Of a DNA stretch of 64,000 nucleotides, positions 33,097 through 44,587 are shown piece by piece. Position numbers and translations under genes: made by a program. The stretch lies in contig CM022951.1 in the NCBI GenBank assembly GCA_012931725.1, forward strand, positions 19,358,624 to 19,422,623, written 5' to 3'. Below the pieces are notes generated by a model that was not told where the DNA came from, made no database searches, and saw only the letters and a program-made list of their open reading frames with translations. Each line of letters begins with the position of its first letter. The stretch's first letter is position 1. Origin of the DNA: Litsea cubeba. Its lineage: Eukaryota > Streptophyta > Magnoliopsida > Laurales > Lauraceae.

Positions 33097-34538
33097 TGTC
33101 ATGACACGACTCGTTGAAATTTGGACCCTAGCCCCACCTGGCCTATGAATATGAATTGGACCTTTAGCTAGGGGGGTGTATAGGCTTAGCAATAGCACCT
33201 CATTGTGGATTTTGCGATAACTCACGTGAGACCCATGTTGGGTTCTGTGGGTGGCGTAGTGGGCCCCTTCGGCGCCAATAGCTTCAAAAGCACCAAATGA
33301 CTACAAAAGGCATCCCGGACCCGCGTAACCATCGTGATCTATGATGCCCAGATACGGCAGGGACACGCCATAAACATAGCAGGGACACGGATTTTACATG
33401 TAAAAAGTGAAGTATTGGATACGATACGTTGCCCATTTTAAAGTATCCGTGCATCATAGATCGTGATAGACAACATGGGACCTACATGTAATGTTTGACC
33501 TTAGCTTTAGGTTGGTTAGTACCTACTCCCCTTGGCCTTTTACCATATGGTCCAGTTAGGTTAAGGTTAGCTTAGGACTCCCCATATATATTACATGATT
33601 AGTGTATACACCCACTTCATTCGTTAGTTTATTACCCATACTTTTATGCTCACTTGCTAGCCTCCCCCTTTAGTTCTGTTGACGATGTGATGAGGACACT
33701 CAATGAGAGGCTAACCGGGCACCTTTTTGGGTATTTGTGTATGCGTGGTGTCGAGTGTGTGTGCATATGTGTAGGCTTGTGTGTATATGGTTTGTACTTA
33801 CTGTCTGCAAATAGGGGGTGTACGTACTTCACCATCTCAGGTTTGCCTGAGTTGCATTTATTTGACCAGCTCGTTTGGGTACCGGGTTCACCTGGGTACA
33901 TTCATTCTGATAACATATGATGGTTTGATTATTTATGGGTTAGTTATGTTTCATTTATTCAGTGTTTACGTACCTTATCACATATTGGTCTCGATTGGCA
34001 CATGTTACACTATTGCTCATATCTATTAACTTGTCATTTATTGATGGTGCTACATTTGGTGCTTAGGTACCGTTGCCCCCGTCGAGTAGGAGGGCGAGGC
34101 GGGGCAGGAGGTTCCGCCGGATGACGGACTTACTGAGTGGAGCGCCGACGACGTAGGTTGATTTGTCGAGCCTAGCGTCGTAGAACCATACATATCGGTA
34201 GACTTTTGAGACTGTTACCTTTGGGCCTATATAGCCCTTTTATTTTGATGTCTTGGTTGTGTTGGGCCTTAATTTAAGACATTGTAAAGTTATTTGAATG
34301 AACTACTTCCGCTCTGTTATCTTTATGGTTATGTTTTTGCCATCTGCGCAAGTTGTTTGTTTTTTGATGCTTCCGTGATTAGATTATGGTGACTGATCAT
34401 CATACATAACCTCACTGCGAACTTCGAACCACCAGGAATTGGGGTCTCAAGCATAAATGGTGAGAAAATTTTTAATTGACCTCAATTCTCACACCCTTGG
34501 GATCGGGTTGGGCCCGGCCTAATCTTAGGGGCGTGACA
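33097..34538 (+). mobile_element. Long LTR family B, copy 2, right segment
   Basis: Matches 25,562-27,125 throughout and ends with CTTAGGGGCGTGACA, the intact form of the LTR end. No PBS follows. It carries a 123-bp MITE absent from copy 1. Its relation to the left segment across solo LTR C is inferred from the same order of blocks in copy 1. Confidence 0.75.
33338..33460. mobile_element. MITE, 123 bp
   Basis: Inverted ends TCTATGATGC / GCATCATAGA are perfect over 10 bp and imperfect to about 18 bp. TCGTGA flanks it on both sides (33,332-33,337 and 33,461-33,466). The homologous place in LTR B copy 1 lacks the insert. Confidence 0.75.
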
Positions 34539-35334
34539 CTGTGGCTGATAACTAGATGAATTACCTGTAAGTTCCTATTGCTAGTATTAAAGGGCCTCAC
34601 AGAAAGGAACCCTTTTGTTTCCATAATCTCAGCTTTGTTTAACAAGTTAGTAGGAAAGAATAGATCAATGTTGTCTGGATGGTAAAACTCATCTCAGCAC
34701 TCTTGGTTTCATTGATCCATTATTTATTACCTCTTCTCCTTCCCAACAAAAGAAATGAGGAGAAAGGAAGACGTTAATATAATCTGTAGCAGAGTACAAA
34801 ACAGGGTGTCACCTCCATTAGCTCATAGTACCAAACAGGATTGTCATTATGTTGCTAAGTTATTCAAATGTTTGACAGTTTTCATTCTTGTACCTACCCA
34901 GCTGTTGTACAAGCACACTGTAAAGTTTGTCCCTGCAGAGCATAACATTGTAGCACCTAGGAGACAAGAAGCATTAGTGAAGCAGTGAAACTGAGCCTTC
35001 TCTTGACTTCTGGGGAAATCATTTGATGAGGTTTACCTTCAAAACTTAGATTGATGATTACTTATTCCAGCTACGCATCTAATCTCTTGGAAGATACCCT
35101 TTGGGTCTACCCTCATTTCCAGGTGTTAACATAACAGCTAGACTGATTTGGTTGGATTGCACCCCTAACTTGTCGAGATGCATGAGACAGGAGGAACTGA
35201 TATCAGCCCCGAAGAGGCCATCCATAATATGACTTGAGCATACTTAAAGCCACATTAGAGAAAGTTGGTGTGTGCAAGGCTATAGCTGCTACCCAAAGAC
35301 CTATCTAGATCTTAGCATGATCAATAGATCAAAG
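34539..35334. other. No gene seen
   Basis: AT-rich DNA with only short frames. No repeat ends were recognised. Confidence 0.5.
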
Positions 35335-36890
35335 CTGGAAAATTTCAATCCCACCAATAACATTTGCTTCACTCCTGTGAGAGAATTAGGCTTCTTTCAA
35401 CAAGAAATGAAGGAGACCATAAATCTAATTCTACTTGATGAAATTTACAAAGATTTATCCCCACCAATGAAGTTATGAATACCAAAGATGAGAATCAAGT
35501 TCATAGAAGATTATCGAGATAAATCTTTTACCAAGATATAAAGCTCCCTGGGCTTCACTGCTTAGAGGAAAAAGTGAATCAAACCACCTTGTTCACTTAC
35601 ATTTGGAACAAGAGGCAGGTACGATGTCCTGATGCTTGCATAGTGCATACACCAACTAAATGTAACGAGAAGGAAATGCAGAGAGACATCTTTTTCTCTT
35701 TTTTTGTTTTCTTTTTTTGTTTGTTGTTGTTGTTGAAAGTTTAGTGTATATTCTCCCCATAGAAATCTACAAAAGAATGAGAAGGAGAGATCCTTCCCAC
35801 TCTTCACTCCCTGAAGGCGGAGACGACAACCATGAAGAGAGAGCTAAACGCAAAAAATAAGAGGTCCAAAGTCCTACCCACAGGCCTGGCTAGCCAAACC
35901 AGAACACATGGCTATCAAGCAATCAAAGAGAAACAGAGCAACACAGCAAGGAGGGAATAACCAATGGTTTCCCAGCATGTTGATCTGAGCAAGAAACAGC
36001 CACACACTGGGGCAGACCCAGGTACAAGCATCAGGGTGTGGTCGTAGTGGTCAAACCACAGTGTACTTCCAGAACCTACGTGAAGATTTTGGGTCCACTT
36101 CAAAAATATTCAATAAAAATAGTGGGTCATCCCAATGAACGTACAGGTAGCCAGAAAAAAACTGAAACAGCCACACTTCAGATGATAGCATTTGTGTGAC
36201 GGAGGTGGTGATTGTCTGATTATCCATGTAATTGTAGCAAATGTGGTGAGTGAATTGAGACAGCAAAACTTGAAGCAAGGGACATCTATTTTTTTTAATT
36301 TTTTTTTTGTTTAATCTTGGAACAGTAGGCACAGACTTTTGGTGGAGCTCAATTGACAGTTATCAGTCCCTAGGATCTCTTTTACGGACTCACCGCCCAT
36401 GTTAAAAACATGGGTGGGCCCACTTTTGGAAAATCCAAACGGCACCATTGCCCTAAGACCCACTGTGTACTCTGTATCTGAATATTCAAAATCTATTTCA
36501 GTTGGCCAACCCATGGATTGATGACCAGATTTCACATATAAGAGGCTCCTTCCATTTCTGCCCATTAAAAAAAAAGAGAAAAGTAAAGAAAGTTAATCAA
36601 GCATATTCCAAATTTAGTTGATCGACTGGTGACCATCTCTCTAATTTGAATAATAATCTAACATTTGATCACTACAATGGTACTAAAGGCTAACAAGAGA
36701 TTTGGATTTCCGAAAGATGAGCCCCACCCATATTTTTTAATGTGGGCGTTGTCGCTGCATGGTAGTTCTGCCCCTAGTCTATCTCAAAGGCTAAAAAACT
36801 TAAAAGGTGTTAACGGGGTTTAATGAATGCTTTTGGACATGCTGGACTCCTTTTTTTACAGGTTTCACAAGAAGTTTCACTTGTAAGAAA
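35335..36890 (+). repeat. Dispersed repeat D, copy 2
   Basis: 35,335-35,625 matches 8,765-9,055 and 36,790-36,890 matches 9,955-10,075, in the same order and strand. The middle differs: copy 1 has an RNase H LINE fragment, this one has a T-rich stretch with TTG repeats (35,690-35,740). No conserved frame; family unknown. Confidence 0.6.
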
Positions 36891-37389
36891 AGGATTTGGG
36901 ATGCTTTACCTTAAAAATAATTCCATCTTCACTGAACATGCAGGGATGGGACTCCACATTTTCCCAATTGATTTCCAAGGTTCGTATCTTGTCATTCTAT
37001 GCTTTATTCTTTTATGCATTATATATCATTTAGAAAGCTCCCAATAAGTACAGATTAAGTAAATAATGGAAATGGAGTTTAGGATAATCCTGCATTCTTT
37101 TGCTTTCCCCACCTTCAACCTTTGAAGCTTCCGCCAATGGTCTAACTATTGATCACTCTGTCAGATTTTCTACGGTGATATATCTCCAGACGCTCTTGAT
37201 GAGAAGATCCATATACCACATAATTTTTGTTCCTGAGTTCATTTCCAAGGGTCAACTCTTATTCTATTCTGTAATACTAATTTCTTTACGTACAACAAGC
37301 CTTGGATTTATTTTATGGTCCACAAAATGCCCTCTCAAGGGAGTGGGGCACTCTGGATATCTAAAAGTGGGCAACTCTTGATGTTGATG
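36891..37389. other. No gene seen
   Basis: Short frames only, no recognisable domain. Confidence 0.45.
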
Positions 37390-37920
37390 CTGGCCTTGAT
37401 TAAGAAACCAGGTTTTCTAGCCACCCACCACCAACTTCTAGCCACCCACCACCAACTAAGGGCCGAATTATTTGCATAAAATTACATACAAAGCAAAAAT
37501 CTGTAAAATATTTAGCTGCCATATTAGGATTAATGTCTGCCTACTTGTGCACTTTCTACATACCATGCACTTTCTATTGTCCAACTAAACCATTCAGATT
37601 TTTACTTAACATATTAGAATTATTGTCTGCATACTTCTCACTTTCCATCATCCTACAAAATCAGTCAAAGATTTGGTTACCATATTAGAATTTTTGTCTG
37701 CATACTTCTGCATTTTCTAGTTTGTAATTAGATTACTATCTTCTATTTTTATTATCAGATAATTGTAACCCTATACAAGGGGCATTAGGGTTTGTCCCTC
37801 AAAATCACAACCACTCCCATCACTAGCCACATCTCTCCCTGTATTCTCTGCGAGCACCTGAGCACCAGACATCTGGAGCTGCTTCCCAGAGCAGGCACAG
37901 GTGTGTTTACCTCTATCCCA
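37390..37920 (+). mobile_element. Copia-like LTR fragment with U3 tandem repeats
   Basis: Shares with 49,205-49,460 the segments GACTAGGTTTTTTAGCCACCC (one mismatch-rich form here), TATTAGGAYTA.TGTC, and GTAACCCTATA.AAGG.GCATTAG, the last resembling a TATA and transcript start. A unit of about 75-85 bp built on CATATTAGAAT.TTTGTCTGC is repeated three times (37,521, 37,605, 37,680). Such repeats in LTR U3 regions often act as enhancers. Ends and TSD were not resolved. Confidence 0.45.
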
Positions 37921-38608
37921 TCAACCTAGTAATGATTTTTGCAAACAAATGAAAACGAAGTAAGAGCCATCTTTGTATTCTCACAAGAGCAGAAATACTG
38001 TGGGTCTCTTTCTATTCTGCCTTTTCCTTTCCTTTTGAAACTGTGAGCCATCTTTGTTTCTTACTTTTGTTTGCTATCTGTTGGCCTTTTCAAACTGTGA
38101 GCTGTCTTCTTCTTATTTTCTTATTGTTGTTTGCTGGGCTTTTTGGCTGGCCATGCTTGTGGGCTTCTTCTTTTTTGCATGCTAGCTCCCTCCAGCATAA
38201 GTGAAGTGGAACTGCCTTTATGCTTTTGTACATATATATCTTTTGGAAATACTTAATCTTGCTTTTCCAAATAAAAATGAGAGCAGAAAAGCCACTTCTC
38301 TTTCCATTTCCTCTCTCTCCAAAAAGATAAGGGAAGATAGGGACCCAAAACTTTCTTTTGTTTATTGGATTGCCACACTACAACAAAATGCACTATTGGC
38401 GTGACACCCTTTGGTGACAAAAAATTAATGTTGTCACGGAATGCACACAACGGTGACAAAAATTTTTTTTGCTTGTCACGAAAAGTCTTTAGCTTAGGTG
38501 CCAAATAGAGAGGAGATTTGGTGACAAAAAAATTTGTCACCAAAAGATCCAATAGATTTGGTGGCAAAAATTTTTTGTCACCAATGCAATGGCCTAATTT
38601 TTACCCTC

Positions 38609-38925
38609 CACTACTACCAAAAGGACATTTTATATCGGTTGCAAAAACTGCCCTATATCGGTTTTTAATATAACCGATATAATATCTTCAGTCAAGGTTT
38701 TTTATATCGGTTAATATTTTTTTATATCGGTCAACTTTTTTTTATATCGGTTATATAGTAATCGATATAATAATTTCTATATATAATATCAGTTAGTTAT
38801 ATTTTATATCGATTTTTATAAAATCGATATTATATAGTTTTCTAAAACCGATATAATATCCATCTTTTTACATCGGTTCTTCTTAAACCACTTAATTTTT
38901 TTTAGTATCGGTTTTGGCCTGCTAA
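38609..38925 (+). mobile_element. Second CACTA left end with TATATCGGTT array
   Basis: CACTACTACCAAAAGGAC at 38,609 is followed by about a dozen TATATCGGTT / AACCGATATA boxes in both orientations to 38,915. This is a CACTA end of another family lying inside the 9.9 kb element. No matching right end was found in the window, so the remainder was lost or replaced. Confidence 0.7.
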
Positions 38926-38939
38926 AACTAGCGAATTCC

Positions 38940-39458
38940 TTCCCCCGTTTTTTTTTCTCCTCCTGCGCGCTGTGCTCTCACTGCGTCAAAACTAAATGCC
39001 CAAATCTCATTACCCCCAGCCCTAAAATCAATCGCCTTCCTTCCCCCTTCTCTTCCATCTCTTCCCTCTCTTCCCCCTCGATCAGTCGATCCCCTCTCCC
39101 CCCTCCCTCGTCGCCAGTGGATAATCACGTGGAAGGGGGCAGAGCACCCTGCCTTCCGACCCATTCCGGCAGCGGAGGAGGGAGGAGAGGAGGAAGGGGG
39201 CTGTGTCGCGAGTGGCATCACTGCAGACGAGCGTGGTGGTGGATCTGGATGTGGGGACGAGGCGGGCGATCGCGGTGGGGAGGGTGGGGAAAGATGGGGA
39301 TGAGAGGACGGTGAGGGAGTGGTCGTTGTTTTCGACATCGAGAGGAGAGACAATGTTTGCGCAGCCGTGGATGCCGATCTCCGGTAAGATTAGGTATGTT
39401 GTTGGAGCCTCAACTTCCCATAATCAAGCATCAGACGCAGACGCAGAAGCTTAAAGGT
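38940..39458 (+). pseudogene. GC-rich captured exon candidate in the CACTA
   Basis: A GC-rich stretch, unlike its AT-rich surroundings, starts with a CT-rich leader-like part. It is open in one plus frame with VVVDLDVGTRRAIAVGRVG (39,230-39,290) and GETMFAQPWMPIS (39,345-39,380), followed by a donor-like CCGGTAAGA at 39,382. A second donor-like AAGGTAAGA lies at 39,455, where the LINE target site begins. I do not recognise the protein. The composition suggests the first exon of a host gene carried by the transposon. Confidence 0.4.
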
Positions 39459-39523
39459 AAGATCTTTACCAGTCGTTATTCTCAGTTAGTAACTAAGAAG
39501 GTGTGCATCTCGTCTAGGGTATG

Positions 39524-39895
39524 GGGTTTTCCCCCTTTGTCCCCAGCCAGAAACCTTCTTCTCCGACATTACTCCCTCAGCTTCCACCCCCTCATCCTTA
39601 TCCACCACCCAGTCAAACCCCAGCACTTTTGCCCACTCTAGCCCCCTGGGCCTCCAACTCAGCCCCTCACCAAGATTCGTCCCCTGGGCAGCTCCTCCTC
39701 CAGCTCCCAATCCCTCATGGAACTTTCCACCTTTTCCCAGCCAGACAACGGGTCAGCCAGCGGATCAGCTCCCAAAACCCCCTGTCTTACCTACTCTGTC
39801 CAGCTTAGCCCCTATCCAGCAACCACTCACCCAGTTTCCCACTTCTTTTGCTAACCTTTTTGCAGCCCCTAATCCTCTCTACCATTCTACTATCT

Positions 39896-39948
<53 letters not shown>

Positions 39949-41446
39949 ACAACCTGGAAAAATGGTAGACCGGCCTTAACCATTCCCCAGTCCATGCTCT
40001 CCTCTAGCAAAGAATCTTTCTCCTTTGCAGTCATTGGGAAATTTGCTGGGAAAAGGCCTTCCCTTGAGTGGGTTGAGGAGAAGGCCAAGCTCTGGGCCCT
40101 CTCTAGACCTTGTCTGGTCTCCCTTACCACTAAAGGAAATTTCATCTTCCGCTTCAACTCCCCTGAAGACAAAGCCCACATCCTAGGCCTTTCCCTTCTT
40201 TCTCTAGATAGGAGAAAACTTTTCTTCCTTCCTTGGTCCCCTGGGCAAGATGAATCGGTTTGGCCCTCCATTGCTCCAGTGTGGGTTAGATTTTCAGGGC
40301 TCCCATACCATTGCTGGAGCCAGCACATCATCTTCTCCCTAGCTAACTCCATTGGTCAACCTATCAAACTAGACGACATTACTTCTGCTCAGAGGATTCT
40401 TACCTTTGCAAGGGTCCTGGTTAATGTTGATCTATCCAAACCTAAACCTCAATCCATCCTTGTGGACCTGCAAGGAGAAAGAGAGATAGAAATCTTAGTT
40501 TCCTTTGAAAACCTCCCCTGCTCTGTTTGCTACCAAACTGGTCACTACCAACATTCCTGTCCTACTGCTAACCAACCTGGCAAACCTCCTCTAGTCACTG
40601 TTAGCCCAGATTCCTCACCTTCTGAACCTGTTCCTACTCCTCATGCCACCCAAACCCCTCCCTCTCTCTCCCCTAGTCCGAACCAACCCAACCCTCCCTT
40701 GGCCGTGTCTCATCCCCTCCAAATTACAAATCACCAAATCCCTGGCAATGTAACTCCGGCACCCCCTCTATCAACTGCTCTAACTCCCCCTCTATCAACT
40801 GCTCTAACTCTAAACCATATCCCACTCAACCCCCCTCTTTTGCCCCCCCCCCTCTCCTCCCTCATGCCCAGCTACCTCCTCTACCTTAGCCACTTCTACC
40901 TTCTCTTCTTCCCAGCATTCACCTATTCAGCCTCAGGCTCTTCACAACTCCTTAATTCTTCAGCCTAACAAAAACCCACCTGGGCTTGCTAAAGCTAAGA
41001 CTGCTAAAGCCAAGACTTCTCTTAACTCATCCAAGCTTCCAGCTATCTCTTCCTCTTTCAATGATCTGCCCTACGACGTAGTCTCTGTTATCCTCGAGAA
41101 AATCCCAACACCACCCATTGACACCTCAAATTCCTTCTCCACTCTGGAAAACTGTTCTCTCCTGGACCCACCCTTCAACCCAAACCTATATGGAAGAAAT
41201 CTTGAGGCTTTTACTGAAGGTAACTCCCCCTCAGGCCCTCCCCCTGGCTTTGAGCAGGCCCAAGACACAACTTTAGGCCATCCAACTGAACTCCCTCAGG
41301 AAAATATACTGGCTAGCTCACCTGCAGCCCCTCCCACATATCACCCAAGAGGCAAAACCAAGATCAAATGCCCCATTTCAGGTAATGGCCCTATTACCAG
41401 GAGGTCTAAAAGCAAACGCACCTCCCCCATCCCTTCCCCATGTTAA
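39524..41446 (+). pseudogene. LINE ORF1 (DUF4283 + CCHC zinc knuckle), frameshifted
   Basis: A proline-rich N-terminus is followed by a poly-C tract. The conserved DUF4283-type domain is open from 39,994 to 40,968 (SSSKESFSFAVIGKFAGKRP, ...FIFRFNSPEDKA, ...PVWVRFSGLPYHCWS). A zinc knuckle CSVCYQTGHYQHSC lies at 40,519-40,560. The frame is lost around 40,850-40,968 in C-rich sequence, then resumes to SKRTSPIPSPC and a stop at 41,444-41,446. LINE ORF1 proteins bind element RNA. The stop overlaps the ORF2 ATG at 41,440. Confidence 0.8.
39897..39948 (+). repeat. Poly-C tract of 52 bases in LINE ORF1
   Basis: A pure C run where the related LINE has only CTATCCCCCTACC (54,912-54,924). It changes the ORF1 frame and would encode polyproline. 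Confidence 0.95.
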
Positions 41447-42340
41447 CGGCCCTTTACTGGAACTGTAGGGGTATTGCCAACCTTCCTACCAAAAGAGTCC
41501 TGGCTAACCTGGTCCGCCATCATCATCCAGACTTGATCTTCATCTCTGAACCAATGACCACCTTCTCCTCCACCCAATCCTCTCTCTGCAGCTTTTCCTA
41601 ACTTGAATTTCCCTCCGGATCAGCGTCTAGCCTCCATCTTCCACTCAGGCTCTTGGCATATTCCCTCGAATCTTCCCACTGTTGTCCAAGACCAGCTTGC
41701 ATCTGCTACATCTCTTCTCTCTCTCAATCCTTCTGCCAGAGATCACCTCTTCTGGAAAGAGGCAACAGATGGAACGCTCTCTCTCAATCAAGCTTGGAAC
41801 ACCATCAGAGCTAGGGGGATTGATCTTCAATGGCCCAGCTTCATCTGGAATGGTATCTCTCTACCCAAGGTCAGTTGCTTTGGGTGGCGCTTGATGCTCA
41901 ATCGAATTCCAACTGATAATCACCTACAACGCCTTGGTTTCTTCTTAGCTTCCAGATGCAGCCTCTGCTTCAACAGTGAAGAATCGATCAGCCACCTCTT
42001 CTTCTACTGTGATCTAGCTACCTCCATTTGGCGTTGGCTTCTCCGCTGTGCAAGCGTCCAGCATCCCCTACCCAATCATGCATCATCCATTTGGCAAGCT
42101 CTTTCCAGAGGTAATGACAAGGCTGGTAGGAAATACATGGCATCGTGTTTCCTCTCTGTTTTATATGCCTTATGGCTGGCCAGGAATGCTGCAATTTTTG
42201 AAGATCAGCATCCTCCTCTCAACCAGATCATCTCTCACCTACAGGATAATCTATGCTTTTCCTTGAAGAAGATCTCCAAACCATTTTGCAGTCATCAGCT
42301 CAGTTCCCTCTTCTTTTTGTTTCAAAATTGCTCAAGATGA
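41440..42340 (+). pseudogene. LINE ORF2 deletion derivative (EN start + zf-RVT end)
   Basis: It starts MLTALYWNCRGIANLPTKRV and reaches LIFISEPMTTFSS (endonuclease motifs I and II). It then breaks at about 41,596 to the C-terminal part: DQRLASIFHSGSWHIPSN, CFGWRLMLNRIPT, CSLCFNSEESISHLFFYC, the zinc-binding zf-RVT segment, ending FLFQNCSR at 42,340. The C-terminus aligns with the related LINE before that copy's 65-bp duplication, so it shows the ancestral ORF2 end. Confidence 0.85.
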
Positions 42341-42483
42341 TCACTAACTTCCTCTCTGGCTCTTCTTTGGTTTCAGCTTTTGTAATCCCCTTCCTCTGGG
42401 GCTCCATGAGCCTTTGTATTTCTTTTGTCTTCTTTTTATAAAATTACCCATTTTATACAAAAAAAAAAAAGATCTTTACCAGT

Positions 42484-44499
42484 AGTGTTTCTCGTTTGGC
42501 TAGTGATCCTTCTATGTTATAACCACATTTGGTGTATGATTATTTTAAGCCAATCTGAATTCTTACAAAAGGATCCTTTATGGAACAAGGCATTTTTCTT
42601 TTAATGGGAAAGCTCCGTACACTGAAATCTGCTGCTTCTGAAGGCTTTTAACAGGTCACTAATGCAAGCTCAGAACTATTTTTGTTAATCCCTTCATTGG
42701 AAACAATTTGAGAATTCTTTTAATGCCAGAGGATGACAGGTTGCAATCTATATACCTAACTTCAACAAGAATCTAAACCAATTACAGTATAGTGTCTACC
42801 TGGTGTATGTATAATTTTATGACAGTAAGCTATGATGTTATATGGTATATATTGTAGGGTGGTTATTGAGGTTGTTTTTTGTTCACTGTCTTTTCTGACA
42901 TATGGCTCATTATTCACTTCTTTGTTTTCTATAGCAAAAGAAACCTTGCTATAATGTGATCATACTCCTCTATAAGCAGCATAGGAAGGAAATTAGTAGG
43001 TCTGTTGGTTGAGAATTTGTGATATTACTAACTCATGATTGTTTTTATGAAAGTCTAGTAAGAAAATAATAATACAGTGAGAAGAAGCCCATCTTGTCTG
43101 ATAACCTTAATTTGCTTGCTGCTCTTCTGCAGATGCTAGGTTTGCTTGGTGGCAGGAGAAGGTGCACCGCGCCAGCTACTGATGTAGAATTCATATACAC
43201 AATAAAATTTCACCTCTAAAAGAAGTTATATAATAACTGCCACTGTGTCCAAACTCCAAATCAGGAAGGAGGGTTTGTCCCAATGGTTCAGCTTGATTGT
43301 CAGTAGGCCCATAAATTCTCATCTTCTCAAGGTACGATAGACATTGATATTGCATCGATTCTTGTATATTTTAAGCATTTTATTTTTTGTCAAGATCAAT
43401 TTTGTCAAACCATTTTTTGATCCATCAAGATATGCAGTGGAGATGAAATTGTAAAATATGAACTACATGTGTACACAAAATCTTATATATGTTCCCTGTA
43501 ATAGATGCTACAGTGGAATATAACCAAATTTAGGAAGCCATTATTAAATTAGTGGAACTTATAGTCTTGTGGTATTCAAAGAATTTCATTTTCATATGGT
43601 TTAGATAGGAAAGTGTCATCGATGAAATGGCGAAGGGTGAATGAAAGATGAACGATGATTATATACAAGCTATATTCAGAATTTTGCCCATTGATGGTAA
43701 ATAGATTCTTTCCCACTCCAACCCCACCCCCCAAAACAAAAATGTTAATCCCACCAAAATGTGCTAAGATTTTGATGTTCTTTGACCTTCCCCATTCACC
43801 ATCACCATCGTTCACTCTTTTTCTGCCCTTAACATTCCTATGTGAACCATAGGAATATGTGACTTGTCCCCTTTAGGTTGCATAAATCTATTAACCACTG
43901 GACACAATTATCAGTGTTTAAATCCCTTTATAAGCATGGAATAAATGGGGTCGGGAAGAGTTTAAAAAGGCCCCATAAAGGGCCCCATAACTAGCCAACA
44001 ACCAGCTGTAGGGCCCATGTTTTCCAGCCCGTTCCTTCCTTCATTCCGCAATTTGAGAATCCTAGTCCTCAAAATCATAGTCAATGAACTCTCTTGACCC
44101 TGAAATCTTAGCAAAGGAAGTGTGAAAACAAATTTGGGAGAGAAATAGAGGAGGCTGGAAAAGGAAAACCAAAAGAAACTCAAGATTACTTATGGAATGC
44201 GCTCCCTTCTTTCCCCAAACCAGAAATTTCATTTTCTGGAAGCAAGAAGACCACTCTCTAATAACTCATTTGTCATTATATGACCAAGTGCACAAATCAT
44301 GTCTTCATATGACCTTTTTTTTAATGAACTTCTAAAATTTATGTATTTATTTTTGACAGAGAAGTGTTTCGATAAATGAAAAAGATCTTTCCTCAGATAG
44401 ATGGTATTATGATTTGACAGAGAAGTGTTTCAATATATTGTTTGCATGAATGTACTCTTTTACTATGTTATGAAATTAAATTTTTATATTTCCTCCTAG
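42484..44499. other. CACTA interior, no firm gene
   Basis: AT-rich with exon-like islands. For example TTCTGCAG|ATGCTAGGTTTGCTTGG at 43,134 and a CTTCTCAAG|GTACGA donor at 43,332. These may be further pieces of captured genes but are not identifiable. Confidence 0.4.
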
Positions 44500-44587
44500 G
44501 AATTGGAAAGCTGCAATTCAATCTATAAGTCCACTAATCTTGCTTGGACTTGGTAGATTTGTTTCCACAACAGGTGTTGATTACCAG
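44500..44587 (+). pseudogene. Captured exon resembling PIG-W/GWT1
   Basis: An 88-bp segment with acceptor CTCCTAG and donor CAG|GTTGGT reads NWKAAIQSISPLILLGLGRF, then VSTTGVDYQ. In GWT1/PIG-W proteins (inositol acyltransferase of GPI-anchor synthesis in the ER membrane), a hydrophobic stretch with GxxR and a (V/L)(D/E)YQ end precedes a conserved EYGVHWNFFFTL. That next part is absent, so only one exon appears to be carried. The match is by recall of the family motif. Lying inside a CACTA with clear ends, it suggests capture. Confidence 0.55.

Larger units (their letters stand above)
39474..42468 (+). mobile_element. L1-type LINE with an internal EN-RT deletion
   Basis: A perfect 15-bp TSD, AAGATCTTTACCAGT, flanks it (39,459-39,473 and 42,469-42,483), and it ends in a poly-A tract (42,459-42,470). 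It is a relative of the LINE at 54,372-60,183. ORF1 and the first 50 codons of ORF2 are present; sequence then jumps at about 41,596 from the start of the endonuclease to the zinc-binding (zf-RVT) end of ORF2. About 2.7 kb coding for endonuclease and reverse transcriptase is missing, so the copy cannot move alone. Confidence 0.93.

Noticed and set aside
25562..34538. The two LTR-B right segments as 5' and 3' LTRs of one element
   Set aside because: No PBS follows the first and no gag-pol lies between. Leader homology repeats before each, which fits two separate copies better.
34755..34988. Open frame of 77 codons
   Set aside because: No domain, no splice context and no counterpart in repeats; treated as chance.
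38928..39353. Minus-strand Ser/Pro-rich frame in the CACTA
   Set aside because: Low-complexity shadow of GC-rich plus-strand sequence; no splice or domain support.
39894..40352. Minus-strand frame ending in polyglycine
   Set aside because: It reads the poly-C tract backwards across LINE ORF1; the plus strand has conserved ORF1 motifs.
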